From Agapetus fuscipes (taxonomy: Eukaryota > Arthropoda > Insecta > Trichoptera > Glossosomatidae), in the NCBI GenBank assembly GCA_951799405.1, contig OX637345.1, forward strand, positions 7,378,001-7,442,000: a stretch of 64,000 nt of DNA, read 5' to 3'. How positions within the stretch are numbered: the first letter of the stretch is position 1; each line of letters begins with the position of its first letter. The notes below the pieces were generated by a model that was given only the letters and a program-made list of their open reading frames with translations, was not told the origin of the DNA and searched no databases. The position numbers and the translations under genes are program-made. Positions 19,610-30,762 of this stretch are shown here, piece after piece.

Positions 19610-20250
19610 TGGAGTTTGTGTCATCTAGGTCATTTCTTAGGAATTGCTTCCTCGGGAATATGGTCAACAGATATTCATACATTTTTTAAGCAATCGAGGT
19701 AACTTGAAGCAATGTTTTTTTACTAGGGGTACTGGTTTAGAAAAAAAATACTTATAGCACAAATCATGTCGGACGCCCTCAAACTTTTGGAGTTCGTGTC
19801 AATGTTTTATACTGGGGTAGCTACATAAGTTTTCTATCTCCAAACGTAATTATTTCACCACTAAGCTATTGATGACTTTACAGTCAATTGTATCTCCAGA
19901 TTTTGTGGACCATAGTTTAAGAACTTATGGTATATCTTAAGCTACAAGAATTAGAATGAGGATAATGCCAATTTATGTAATTTAATCTGAATATTATAAT
20001 GTATTAATTTCAAGCTCCTTGAATAATAGATTTCGCTATAATTCTTTTAAAAATATCATGGAGTTCTTACATAATATATTTTTTGTTGAATAAGTGAATA
20101 GAATAGTGTAAACAAAACATAAAACGAACCGCCATTTTGGAATTGTAAAAGAATAAGCCGGCTCAAATGTAATTTAAACCAATCGATAGGATTTTTTCAC
20201 TTTCAAGTGGGTACCAAGTATACGACAAAGAAACATACTTTCAAATCAAA
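19610..20250. other. No feature recognised
   Basis: AT-rich intronic sequence; an ATGTTTTATACTGGGGTA word at about 19,803 resembles the end of the 50,047 MITE. Confidence 0.4.
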
Positions 20251-20255
20251 TTGTT

Positions 20256-20427
20256 CCTCGACTAATAGGTTGGTATGAGGCTGATCGCGTGCTATAAAAA
20301 CTTGGTTCACTTTTGCAATGCCACCCCGGTTTCAGGGGCAGGCGGCAGGAGGGTTTATCTTCATGTGTGATTGGTTTATTTTGTAGTACACATGTAACAT
20401 GTGTAAGCACGAACATACACGTGTCAA
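20256..20427 (+). repeat. Family D repeat, diverged
   Basis: It starts CCTCGACTAATAGGTTGG, carries GGCAGGCGGCAGGAGGG in place of the usual GGAAGGTCGGCAAGAG, and lacks the ATTAG tail. Confidence 0.65.
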
Positions 20428-20477
20428 ATAATAAATAAAAATAAAATTAAAAATAAACTAAATTAGAGTGAAAGAAA

Positions 20478-20550
20478 TAATAGTGGCGATAGGAACAAAA
20501 CTGGAAGTTGGGCCATACCTAGTGGAATGGTGACGGAGGCACAGTCACAC
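20478..20550 (+). pseudogene. LINE 3' scrap
   Basis: GGGCCATACCTAGTGGAATGGTGACGG followed by CACAGTCAC corresponds to the last codons and tail of the LINE seen at 63.0 kb. Confidence 0.45.
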
Positions 20551-20813
20551 TTTAACCTCGGTATTTGTGCAATGGTTAGCTAGAAATGAATGGAAGAACA
20601 TAATGGAAAAGTGGATGTAAAAATAAACAAACGGCTTGTACGCGTTATAATATTATTATATTGTATTCCCTCGTAGTTTTACTACAAACGTGGGCTTAAA
20701 TTATGGGCAGAGCGCGACATTGCGTCACAAAGACAACGCGTTGTATACAAAAATTTCGGATTTTTACGAAATTGAGAGGAAGCGATTATTCAAAATGCCG
20801 CGAGCGAGAGAAG

Positions 20814-20994
20814 ACTTATAGATTGGAATGAGGCTGACCACCAATCCTGTAAAAAGAATGGTTCACTTCGCCCCTGTTTCAGGGAAGGTCGGCAAGAGTT
20901 GCAGGGATAATGTTCATTTGAGATTTGGGTTTATTTGTTGCAAGTCCACATGCAGCATGTGTATTGTGTAAGCACGAACTTATACGTGTCTGTT
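20814..20994 (+). repeat. Family D repeat, internally deleted
   Basis: CACTTCGCCCCTGTTTCAGGG shows that the segment between CACTTTGCC and ACCCC has been lost. It continues directly into a LINE end. Confidence 0.65.
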
Positions 20995-21235
20995 TTCATG
21001 ACTCATTCTTTTGCCAAACTGCCCGTTTATGGAATGATCTACCAGTATCTGTATTTCCTTCCCAATTTAATCCGCTTTTATTTAAAACCAACATCAATCG
21101 CCACTTCCTTGCAGCGCCTCACGACAGAAGCAACAACACAAGCAACACCTCTGCGGCACCCTTTCAGGATGACATAGAACCCCAAGACTTTTAAGAATTG
21201 GGGAGCCTCCCACACAGGATTTCTTTAAAAAAAAC
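20995..21235 (+). pseudogene. CR1/L2-like LINE 3' end
   Basis: The frame CFHDSFFCQTARLWNDLPVS and FNPLLFKTNINRHFL is the C-terminal motif of CR1/L2-like ORF2 proteins. The 3' UTR GACATAGAACCCCAAGAC.. GGGGAGCCTCCCACACAGG is shared with 39.8 and 57.2 kb. Confidence 0.7.
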
Positions 21236-21399
21236 ACAGAAAACTTTGGAGAGCAAGTTTTTTTGTGATGGACTTATTTTTTACGTGACCGAAAAGTCGT
21301 GTGGACGAACTGTCGTCTAACCCACACATTGACGTTAATATCCGTGGGCTAGAAATTATTATTAAATCGAAAACAGACATTATATCTGTTTCAACCTAC

Positions 21400-21970
21400 T
21401 TACGAAAACGGTCATAAGTAAGAAAGAGAAGAACGATTTTCACAGATGCGTTCCATGCGTACAAAAAACTCGGGCGAATGTAAAAATGTTCTTATAAAGG
21501 TGGCAGCATTGCCGCGTGTGGCAGTTTTGCCGGAGCAGGCCAAACATAAACGCATGCGGTATAAATCTTGTCTAATCTAATCTAAGCTGCAAAGATATAT
21601 ATCATTTAAGATTTATATCAAATGCATTCCCACAAGCAGACATGTATAATTTCGCGCTAACACATGCCGCATGTGGACCTACATTATAATAAACCCAATC
21701 TCAAATATTGTGATGGATAAAATTGACGCATTTTAAAGGAAAAAGGCGTTACTTTAAGACATTATGGCATGTGTTATAATTGGGTGTCAAAAAACAAAAC
21801 AGAGAAAGCAATAAAACATATAAACTGACACGTAAAAACATGTTTTGCATGACAACACAACTGCAACTTTTGACAGGACAGAGGCAAAGTGGTAGATAGT
21901 ATGTATCAATGCAGTAAGTTAGTTTCCACTCGCCTATGTTATTAATCAATGGACCCACAGGTTGAAGCAA
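21400..21970 (-). repeat. Dispersed repeat with a possible THAP-like start, split by a family D copy
   Basis: Blocks TACATTCGCCCGAGTTTTTTG (complement near 21,480) and the 21,720-21,960 part recur at 56,150-56,545 and 40,200-40,440. In the sense that opens at ATG 21,764 (plus strand), the words read MACVIIGCQKTKQRKQ then a stop. Cys-Val-Ile-Ile-Gly-Cys is how THAP zinc fingers often begin. The frame is dead in all copies. A family D copy (21,571-21,707, minus) sits inside. Confidence 0.45.
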
Positions 21971-22270
21971 GTTGAAATGCCGAAATTGGTCAGAAAATGT
22001 GTTATTTTAGTGATTTTAGCATTGTCTTGGAGGCGTTGCGCCACAGTGTGTTGTGCAATACGCAGTTTTATGTTTGGTTCTAGTCATGGACCGTCTCAGC
22101 GTTCCGCCTTCAAGGTCCGACAAACAGGCTCACACACTACTTCACAAATTCTGGGAAATAATGCTAAGATTTTAAAAAAGCGGGGTTAAAACAATTACAT
22201 TGATTTATTACCCTATACTTCAATGAGAGCATTTAAAAAAAAATAGTTACTTGAATTACAGGTTAATATT

Positions 22271-22845
22271 CCTTGACTTATGCTGTAGAAAATGGTACAC
22301 TTTTCCAATGTCACCCCTGCTTCAGGGAAGATCGGCAAGAGTTGCAGGGCTTATGTTCATTTGAGATTGGGTTTTTTTATATTGAAGGTCCACATGCGGC
22401 ATGTGTAAGCGCCAAATTATGCATGTCTGCTTGTGGGAATGCATTTAATATGAATCTCAAATGATACATATCTTTGCAGCTTAGATTTAGATTTATTGTA
22501 AGTCCACATGCAGCATGTTTAAGCGCGAACTTATACGTGTCTGCTTGTGAAAATGCATACAATGTGAATCCTTAATGTTACATATCTTTGCAACTTAGAT
22601 TAGATAGACATGATGCTGACCATCCAGACTGTAAAAAATAGTTCACTTTTTAAATGTCATCACTGTTTCCAGGAAAGACGGCAGGAGTTGCAGGGTTATG
22701 TTTTGTAGGTTCTATTTGAGATTTAGGTTTTTATTTTGCAAGTGCACATGCGACATGTGTAAGCGCGAACCTAAACGTGTCCACTTGTGAGCATTTTATA
22801 TGAATCCTAAATGTCATATATCTTTGCAACTTAGATTAAAGATTT
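22271..22845 (+). repeat. Tandem array of three family D units
   Basis: A near-complete copy (22,271-22,490), a 3'-half copy (about 22,494-22,604) and another complete copy (about 22,609-22,845) lie head to tail. Each 3'-half carries a CACATGC..CATGT(G/T)TAAGCGC block. Confidence 0.75.
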
Positions 22846-22913
22846 GTTATACCCTGAACCATGCATTTTTCACAAAGGATTTTTTCTTCTTTAAAATATG
22901 TACATAATATAAG

Positions 22914-23089
22914 CTCGGTCGATAGGTCAGTTGATAGAATGCTTGCATTCCACGCTGAGAGCTAGGGATCGATTCCCAATAATTGATCGAAATTTTCTAC
23001 TGTTTGTGTTTATTTCACACCAAAAAGTAAAATACCGGCAAGGTTTACTCAGCTTTTACAAGAAAAGAACCAGCCCCTTGAGAGCTGGG
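22914..23089 (+). repeat. SINE family A copy, 3'-truncated
   Basis: TCGGTCGATAGGTCAGTTGATAGAATGC plus GGATCGATTCCC form a degenerate tRNA head; the body is AATACCGGCAAGGTTTACTCAG. Confidence 0.65.
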
Positions 23090-23334
23090 CATGCATGCAG
23101 CATGTTTGATTGCGACTTTACACTGGTAAACTTGTGAATTTTAAATGTTAATACAAATTTGCAACTTAGATTATAGATAATAGAGTATAATATGGCCTAA
23201 TCTTATAATTAAAATTCAAGGCAAGTAAATCAGTCAAGCAAAAAAAGCTCCAATTTCACCTGTACAGCAATATTATAGAAAAATAGTAGTTAGGTATTAT
23301 TCAATGAATTGGTACTTAAAAATTTCAAGAATGT

Positions 23335-23427
23335 AACCAAGCTGCACATACAGAGCAACTTCGAGAGACGTGTGGAAACTATTTAGTTTTACAGGCAAGG
23401 AGGCCGGCCTTACGCCAACTATTCTTA
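23335..23427 (-). repeat. SINE family A 3' fragment
   Basis: AAGCTGCACATACAG and GGAGGCCGGCCTTACGCCAAC match the 3' half of the copy at 55.1 kb. Confidence 0.5.
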
Positions 23428-23589
23428 ATATTTACTTGTAATTCGCGAGTATTGAATAAATAGCCAGAAAAATGTCTAATCAAAGTAACTTCAGTACGTA
23501 CCTATTCAGAAAACAAAATTAAGTAGGCATAAATAACAAAAGATACCCTATCATCAGATCTAGAGTACCACTGAAATCTATAATTATTG

Positions 23590-23785
23590 AAGTTGCAAAG
23601 CTCATAAGCAGACACGTGTAAGCTCGCGCTCACACATGCTGCATGTGTACATACAAAATACGCCAAACTTCACATGAACACAAACCTGGCCGCCTTTCCC
23701 TGAAACCGAAGTGGCATTGGCAAAAGTGGACCAAGTTTTTAGAGCGTGGGGGGTCAGCCTCATACCAACTTATTAGATAATTAGG
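23590..23785 (-). repeat. Family D repeat
   Basis: It runs from TTATTAGATAATAAGTTGG-type start text at 23,785 (minus strand) to AGTTGC at 23,590; the body is diverged. Confidence 0.6.
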
Positions 23786-23789
23786 TTGA

Positions 23790-24420
23790 ATGTAAAAAAC
23801 GGTCATTTTCAGTGTAAAATAGTTTCAAATTTACAAATAATACAAAACTAAGGAATTTTATAATACTTTCATTGACTTATCACTTATCAGTTATCAGATT
23901 TTATAATAACAGATCTTTTTTTTTATCTATACTAAAGCTTAAAGGATTAATTAACAATAAAACAATAAATTTACTCACATTTATTTTCGTCACAGCGATA
24001 ATGATAATAATTGTATAAAATTTGCACAAAATATTTTATTTTTAATCACGCACTGCCAAAAAATGGATCCCCACGAAGTTGAAACATAAAATCAAGCGTT
24101 ATGTTCACATTTAAAAACTAGTTTTTAATTTAAACATATCACACGCGACGTCTGACTATGTCTAAATGTGTATCCTAACTAAAGGATCATAAATATATAA
24201 ATGTTCATTTGTACCCCAGTTGAAGGCCCCTCTCCAAGCTTTACGTAGGGTTTCATAGCTCCAACATGAGTTGAGTGGGGTCGTATAACGCATGGTGTTG
24301 AAGTGGCGTACACCAAAATATACAAATAAAATTTAAAGAATTTTCAAAATTAACCTCTCCCCACATAAAATAGCGCATCTCTTAAATTTAGAGTGTATTT
24401 TAGTTTTTTTTTGTACCATA
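23790..24420. other. No feature recognised
   Basis: AT-rich intronic sequence with no assignable repeat or frame. Confidence 0.5.
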
Positions 24421-24650
24421 ATTCCTCGATATATTTAGGTTGTTATGAGGTTGACCACCCCTACTGAAAAAATGGTTTATTATTGGCAATGTTTCAGGAA
24501 AGATCAGCAGGGTTTAAGTTCATTTGGAGTTATAAATGCTGAAATGCAGCACGTGTGAGTGCGAAATTACAAATGTTTGCTTATATAAGCATGCATTTGA
24601 TATGAATCTTAAATATTTACAAATCTTTGTAAGTTAGATTGTAGATAGAT
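24421..24650 (+). repeat. Family D repeat, diverged
   Basis: It starts ATTCCTCGATATATTTAGG and ends TTTGTAAGTTAGATTGTAG, with internal losses. Confidence 0.55.
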
Positions 24651-25775
24651 AGACGGAAGATTCAACTGTTGGAAATATTTCACAACAAAAATATGCAAGA
24701 AAATCAAGGCCGTGGTTATCCAAGTATAAATTAGCTAAAATTCGTTTTGAAAATTTTTGACCAATATCGTTTAAAATAACGGATGTTGGGATAAATTAAT
24801 TATCTGTGCATGGATGCACCTCTGTCGCCTCAAATTCCAATAATCACAAACTTCTTTCTATTCAATCATTTTTGTTTACATTTCCTTCTTTCAAGTGCAC
24901 TCTCATGATCCAGAATCTTTCAAGACAAATATGTGCATCAGTGAATAATCATTTGACAATATTTACTCATACCTTTCATGGTACATCTGATATACACCAC
25001 TTTAATATACGACTACTCACACTTAATAAAGGGGAATTTGAAACACGTCACATTCAAAAGTAAAGACTACGGACGTTTTTTTTTTTTGGAAGGGAAGTAC
25101 ACACATACTGGAGTCTACTCCAGTTAGTACAGAGTTATTTTTAGGCGGCAGACGCACATGTGTGGGTGGTGCCTTTGGATGCCTAAAATAAACCGTACAA
25201 GCACTTCAAGTATACAACATTACGCCCTCATTTTGGCGTTTAACAAAAAAAATATACAGAAACTAAAAAGTTAACTAGAGGCGCTATTTTAAGTTTTATA
25301 TGTATTTGAGTGAAACACTAGTGTGGTTTAATTTTCAGGGTACAGGAAGCAAGGGGAGAGATTATGTTGAAAGACAAATGAAGCATGCTTGACTCTTGGA
25401 ATACAAGCATCTACAATAATATATGTATAAAGTCATTATTTAGGATCGCGTAAATAACCATCTAATAGAAAAATGTATGTAATTTACAGTAGCACCCCTG
25501 TGAGTGCTTTAGTTTTCATACTTTTTTTTACATTTACGCGTTGGAGTGGAATTTACCCGATGTTTTATACTACGGGTGCAGAGGAGGTTTAATCGAATTA
25601 AATTGAAGGGTTCTGCCTTGGTGTTTAGTTAAATGATGGTTTGAAACAATCAATTGATGGAAGTCGTACGTTTTTTCATTCTGGTTCCACTTTAACAAAA
25701 TAAAATGGAACTAATGTTTTTAAATAACCACTAAATTATATTGAACCAGCTTAGTGTTCCCAATATAAGGTGGCA
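24650..25775. other. No gene recognised
   Basis: Mostly unique AT-rich sequence. The frame at 24,806-25,063 has no recognisable domain. An ATGTTTTATACTACGGGTG word at 25,559 resembles a MITE end. Confidence 0.45.
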
Positions 25776-25835
25776 GACTGGGAGTATGCGGCTGGAGGAG
25801 GAAGGCCAAGAAAGGAAATAAAAAAATGGGATATC

Positions 25836-25922
25836 ATATCTGACACCCCTGGAGGAGATCAAACCCTAACCTCTAGCACGGAATGCAAGCATTTTACCAA
25901 CTTAGCTATCAACTGGACAGGG
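25836..25922 (-). repeat. SINE family A head fragment
   Basis: TCTGACACCCCTGGAGGAG, GGAATGCAAGCATTTTACC and AACTTAGCTATCAACTGGAC are the complement of the tRNA-like head and adjoining body. Confidence 0.65.
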
Positions 25923-25971
25923 ATAATCAACCATTAAAAACTGGAGAGATTATTGATTGTGATGACTAATT

Positions 25972-26203
25972 CCTTGACTAATAGGTTAGTATGAGGCTGA
26001 CCATCCATACTGCAAAAAATAGTTCACTTTGCCGATGTCACCCCTGTTTCAGGGAAAGTCCATAGCAATGCCATAAACTGACACGTATTAGTTTGCGCTT
26101 ACACATGCCGCATGTGGACTCACAACGTAAAAACCCTGTTTATATCAATGCATGTCATATGAATCATAAATGTAATACATCTTTGCAACTTAGATTATAG
26201 ATG
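25972..26203 (+). repeat. Family D repeat
   Basis: It starts CCTTGACTAATAGGTTAG and ends GCAACTTAGATTATAGATG; the central part is rearranged (an inverted GCGCTTACACATGCCGC block). Confidence 0.65.
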
Positions 26204-26334
26204 ATGAACCCTGAAAGCCACAGAGCAGTTAGTTGGGAGACCCAGAGTAAGTTGGATAGAGAAAGAAATCAATATTATATCCCATCAAATCAATAGTACC
26301 TACATACCATGTGAATAGACTCCTAACAAATACC

Positions 26335-26440
26335 ATGGACAACAAAATTGTGATCTCACATGGCTGGGTGTTACAGTAAAGGCATACAAATATTTTTTGA
26401 TATTGGTTTCTAAGCACCATTGCCACATAAAGGTGTATCC
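26335..26440 (+). repeat. Palindromic MITE half (GCAACC family)
   Basis: GGACAACAAAATTGTGATCTC and CATGGCTGGGTGTTAC match copies at 3.8 and 36.5 kb. Confidence 0.45.
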
Positions 26441-26489
26441 ATTGGAGTCCATTCTGAGGGATGATATGTCACCTAACTGTAAACTGTTA

Positions 26490-26690
26490 ACTGTTCCGCT
26501 AGGGATAGCCACAGCCTCTGCAGATTTGCATGCATTTCTTCATATCTTTGCAAACCTTTTTCAATGCATTCATATTCATCACCTTTTTCATACATTTCCT
26601 TCTTTACATTCATTTTGTACATCCCGTTCTTTTACAATTTCACCAATCTAGTCCAGCCATAAATTCCTCGGTCTACCCTTTCACATTTCC
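26490..26690 (-). pseudogene. LINE C-terminal remnant
   Basis: It is the complement of the KVWLDQIGEIVKEW..ERK.. region: CCATCACC-like, GTACATCCCGTTCTTTTACAA and TTCCTCGGTCTACCC parallel 48.35-48.51 kb. The frame is broken. Confidence 0.6.
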
Positions 26691-26704
26691 TCTGTGTATA
26701 TACA

Positions 26705-26884
26705 CTAAGCCCAGTATTTTCAACGTTAGCATATGTGACTTTAAAATGATAAACCAAACTACCCACACGATTGACTGTGAGTGTATAACTTTATACTGAA
26801 TAAAAAGGACACACTATGATTTAGTGTATTCTTTTCATTCAGTATAAAGTTGCTATGCTAACGTTGAGAATACCTGGCCTAAGG
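26705..26884 (+). mobile_element. Nested-palindrome MITE
   Basis: The outer arms CAGTATTTTCAACGTTAGCAT and its complement (ATGCTAACGTTGAGAATACCTG) flank an inner hairpin whose arms start AACTTTATACTGAATAAAA. The whole 180 bp can fold on itself. Confidence 0.65.
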
Positions 26885-26889
26885 CTTTT

Positions 26890-27320
26890 CATTTTCATCA
26901 TGCCAACTATGTGTGAGTAAGTAAATAAACATTGCTTCATCATATAAACAAGGCTGTACCAACCATTACTCATGCTTCACTTATCTGCTAGCATATTGTT
27001 GCATGATAAACATTACAAGGCATTTCATACTAGATAATCTTACAGGTAAATAGCCGTGACAACCAACAAGATATGAAGCGACACATACCAGAGTACATAA
27101 TATGTAGGTGTATCATGTACATCTATCTAGTTTCTTGGTGTCCATTTCGACAACACTCTCTCCATGAGTGCTCAAATGAGATCGACTGCGAACTCTTGTT
27201 TCTTTCACCTGAGGTAGTGAGTCAAAAACTGTTTGACATCTGAAGCTGTTAAGGATCTCATTGCGTCTTTTGGTGTGTCTAGGTTGGACTATTGCAATGA
27301 TTTGTTACTATTTGTAAGGT
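26890..27320. other. No feature recognised
   Basis: Unique-looking intronic sequence; no frame or repeat assigned. Confidence 0.45.
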
Positions 27321-27332
27321 TACATCAGTCTA

Positions 27333-27500
27333 GAAGCGCTATTCTGCTAATTCCTTACACTTTGGATATCAATCCAAGTCGGAGCTTGCTAGTGCGGGTG
27401 AAATAACTCTATGGATAAAAAATCCCAGTACACCTTATTTTTGGACACAAATCGCTATCTTGTCGCCTTAAGGCCGTCCTATTTTAATGCTGCGGTCAAA
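27333..27500 (+). repeat. Partial copy of the AGCAGAATAG MITE
   Basis: AGAAGCGCTATTCTGCTAATTCC and ATCGCTATCTTGTCGCCTTAAGG match the complete inverted-repeat copy at 55,640-55,803, but the right arm is not preserved. Confidence 0.55.
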
Positions 27501-27922
27501 TTACTCCTAAGGAGACAACAAACTGATCATGTTTTTCCTGTGTTGCAGAGCCTTGATTGTCTGCGCATCACAGAGGGGATTGGGTACTAAATACATGCTT
27601 CAGTTTTTAATTCCCTATAACCAATTTATAGGGAATTAAAATTCCCCATCTTACTTGTGTGAGTGGGAAATAGATTGCAGATGGCACACTCCTCGTTCTA
27701 TGCAGAATGACACCATAAATAATCTTCAATTGCCACAATGGGCTACGGAGAAAGGGCTTTTAGTTGGGCTGATCTGTTTTGCTGGAACAGTCTGCCTCTT
27801 AAGTAGAGACCAATATTGAAAGTTTCAGGAGGTTGCCTTAGGCTGCATACACTGTGTGGCAAGCGCAGTACAGTGCACTTTAGTGTCTTTTCAAACTACC
27901 TACATTATATTGTATTGAAACT

Positions 27923-28204
27923 ATGACACTCTGTACTGTCTTTGAGGTGTTGAGGGACATAGAAGAGAGAAGAGAGCTTATAAGTCACATTTTGAAAAGG
28001 AAAGCCAAGCTAATAGGGCACTCGATGAGACATAGCACCTTTCTTTACATCTGCGAAATCTTGGAAAGACAAACAAGAGGTCGCCCAAGAACTTCATACT
28101 TCAAGGATGTGAAGCGGCTCATGGATGTGTCCTCCGATTCCCACCTCAAGAGGATGGCAACAGACAGAGACAAATGCCTGACACTACAAGGCACTGCCTT
28201 TTGA
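27923..28204 (+). pseudogene. LINE ORF2 C-terminus, second lineage
   Basis: An open frame with LISHILKRKAKLIGHSMRH, RQTRGRPRTSYFKDVKRLM and HLKRMATDRDKC ends in LQGTAF. This is the terminal region of an insect endonuclease-RT LINE different from the RWFGH lineage. No catalytic residues remain. Confidence 0.7.
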
Positions 28205-28660
28205 AGATGATGATGATGCACTGTCTTTAGCTCGGCCAGGTGACATTACAACAGGCGCGTGCATAGGGTATAGGCAATTACATTTCAGAATAAATATTTC
28301 TCCCATTCCTTTAAAATTTACTTAAGTGCTAACGATGGCTCCAATCGAACTTAAATTTTTAATTTAAATCTTAATATCAAGCTTAATGTCTTAATGAAAA
28401 TATCTGATAAATTCCGAATTCAAAAATGTTCCGACTTCATTGTGTATGGGACGATTTTCACAAGTATCTATTACATCGAGCATAGAAGTTATATATTACT
28501 TGAATAAGGAAGTACCTACTTACTTGAACATCGCTAGTTCTAAAAATGGCTATCACTTTCACAAGCAAAATATTTCAACAATTGAAAAATAAACTTTTTT
28601 ATTGATTGTAGAGGCATTAACTTTGTAATTGTTCATCATTAATGATAAAAGAAAACAAAC
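28205..28660. other. No feature recognised
   Basis: AT-rich sequence between a LINE remnant and a long palindrome. Confidence 0.5.
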
Positions 28661-28664
28661 AGCA

Positions 28665-29272
28665 ATATATGATAAAAACCATTGATATATAAGAACTGGA
28701 TGGGCTAAGAAATCAATCATTTGAGAATTAGAAATATGCTAACCCACTCATCATACAAAAATCCAAATTCAGTCTATCGGAAACCTTCCAACTGCCAACA
28801 GGTGTGTTATCTAATTGAAAAAAAATCCATATAAATGCCAAACTGGGTATTTTCTAAACGTGCCAACAAAAGAAAATAAATGTTTTAAAAAATGTGGAAT
28901 AATATTTCACTTCAAAAACTAAATTATATGATTACCTTCAAAAAGTTTATTTTTCAATGATAAAAGAAAAACAGTTTTGTTTTCGATTACGTGAGTATAT
29001 TTTTATATACCACAACCGGTTTCGCAAACATCCGTTCGCATCATCAGGTGGATAAATTAATACTAAATGGTGGTATATAAAAACACCATTTAGTATTAAT
29101 TTATCCACCTGATGATGCGAACGGATGTTTGCGACCTGTTGGCAGTTGGAAGGTTTCCGATACACTGAATTTGGATTTTTGTATGATGAGTGGGTTAGCA
29201 TATTTCTAATTCTCAAATGATTGATTTCTTAGCCCATCCAGTTCTTATATATCAATGGTTTTTATCATATAT
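28665..29272. repeat. Long inverted repeat with a second hairpin inside
   Basis: The outer arms of about 135 bp (28,665-28,802 and about 29,137-29,272) contain TTGGATTTTTGTATGATGAG and TCAATCATTTGAGAATTAG text in opposite orientation. Inner arms (28,993-29,070 and 29,088-29,137) carry the hammerhead-like end of a retroelement in both directions. It looks like two copies of one element end inserted head to head. Confidence 0.75.
29007..29055 (-). ncRNA. Hammerhead-ribozyme-like motif, best-preserved minus-strand copy
   Basis: The minus strand reads CCAC, CTGATGA, T, hairpin GCGAAC-GGAT-GTTTGC, GAAAC, CGGTT, GTGG. CCAC and GTGG can close stem I. The same extra T occurs before stem II as in the 487 copy. 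The plus-strand twin (29,109 on) has lost GAAAC and should be inactive. Confidence 0.4.
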
Positions 29273-29526
29273 CGCCTGCCTATCAGGAGCATGTGCCTCT
29301 ATGGGATGCACGCCCCTGCAATACAAACATTCCTAATTTTCAAATATTCTGAATCCATTGTGTGCAATGAAAAATGACAAAACCAACCTAGGATAGAACC
29401 TTAAATTTTCAAAAATATATCCTGTGCCGACTCTAAAAGAGCCTCTTAAACAGGCTCGTAAAATAATCTAACAGCGGGCTCCAAAAGAGCCTCTTAAATC
29501 TAATATAATCTAATCGCAACGCAATA

Positions 29527-29830
29527 TTTAAAAAAATATGATAGCTCCAGCCACCACAAGCAGCAGAACAGCAATATTGCGATCAGAAGCATCATGTCCC
29601 AGTCGGATAGAGTTTCCAAGAAGGGAAAAGAAGACTGTTTTTGGAGATCGAGCCTTCAAGGTGGCTGCTCCAACAATATGGAACGGACTCCCAGATGACC
29701 TGCGCGAAATGGATCTGGAGAGCACTTTTAGAAAGGGGTTGAGACCCACCTGTTCGCGTGCTCATATGAGCAAGCGCCTTTGGGGTGACCAAGAGTCATG
29801 AAAAGGCACTATAAAAATCCTGCATTATTA
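29527..29830 (+). pseudogene. CR1/L2-like LINE C-terminus
   Basis: The frame has FGDRAFKVAAPTIWNGLPDD and MDLESTFRKGLR, the classic terminal motif of CR1/L2-type ORF2 proteins. The 3' end is CTATAAAAATCCTGC then ATT repeats. Confidence 0.75.
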
Positions 29831-29909
29831 TTATTAAGTTGCAAAGATGTGTAACATTGGGGATTCACATTATAAGCTCGTAAAAGAATATAACAGAGGT
29901 GCCACATAC

Positions 29910-30129
29910 CTGTGCAGTTTCTTTGGTCATAAACGAGTTGCCGGGATGCGACAAGATGTCCGCCTCCTCGAAGGAGTACTCCGACACGATGGTGGGCTCC
30001 GAGTTGAGGGAGGCAGGTTCGGGTGGCTGCTTCTGACGCGTGGCGTTCCTGGTGCGGTGTGCCGGAGGAGACGTGAAGGTGGGGGGCTCTTCATCTTCAT
30101 TGATCACCTCCACGTCTATTGGTATCAGC
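29910..30129 (-). CDS. SUN-like gene, exon 2
   Basis: Acceptor CTGTTTTCCAG, donor CAG|GTATGT; 220 nt, entering with one base (completing Lys with exon 1) and leaving in phase 0. It encodes LIPIDVEVINEDEEPPTFTS, a basic part (HRTRNATRQKQ) and SEYSFEEADILSHPGNS. It is hydrophilic and mixed-charge with no known domain. GC content is high against the introns. The plus-strand frame at 29,847 is a shadow. Confidence 0.75.
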
Positions 30130-30196
30130 CTGGAAAACAGAGACAATCAGTCTTCACATCACATGCCAGCATGGTGGAACAAAGGCATATTGATTG

Positions 30197-30437
30197 TCTA
30201 ATCTAATCTAAGTTGCAAAGATATGTTACATTGGAGATTCACATTACATGCATTTTCACAAGCAGACATGTACAAGTTCGCGCCTGCACATGCCGCACAT
30301 GAACCTACAAATCTCAAATGGACATACACCCTGCAACTCTTGCCGTCCTTCCCTGAAACCGGGGTGACATTGGCAAAAGTGACCAATTTTTACAGCATGG
30401 GTGGTCAGCCATATACCAACCTAAAAGTCAAGGAACA
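30197..30437 (-). repeat. Family D repeat with part of the LINE linker
   Basis: It ends at GTTCCTTGACTTTTAGGTTGG (minus strand), and beyond the start the linker complement ACATACAAGACAAATTACATT is kept, as behind the LINE at 58.2 kb. Confidence 0.75.
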
Positions 30438-30511
30438 TACAAGACAAATTACATTTTTAAAGTTCTGATGTCACATTGAATTCTATTAAACTTTGAATAT
30501 TCTAATAACAC

Positions 30512-30762
30512 CTTGACTCATAGGTTGTTATGCGGCTGACCACCCATACTGTAAAAAATGGTTCACTTTGCCAATGTCACCCCTGTTTCAGGGAAGGACA
30601 GCAAGAGTTGCAAGGCTTATGTTCATTTGAGATTGGGTTTTTATATTGTAGGTCCACATGCGGCATGTGTTAGCGCGAAATTATACATATATCTGCTTGT
30701 GGGAATGCATTTAATATAAATCTTAAATGATATATATCTTTGCAGCTTAGATTAGATTAGAC
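30512..30762 (+). repeat. Family D repeat, full-length
   Basis: It starts CCTTGACTCATAGGTTG and ends TTAGATTAGATTAGA. Confidence 0.8.

Larger units (their letters stand above)
17135..29909 (-). other. Intron 2 of the SUN-like gene
   Basis: A 12.8-kb intron with donor CAG|GTATGTG and acceptor TTTCCAG. It holds many family D copies, SINE fragments, a TIR-bearing MITE pair member, a nested palindrome and LINE remnants. Confidence 0.7.

Noticed and set aside
24806..25063. An 85-residue frame as a gene
   Set aside because: No domain, no splice partner, no codon pattern; unsupported.
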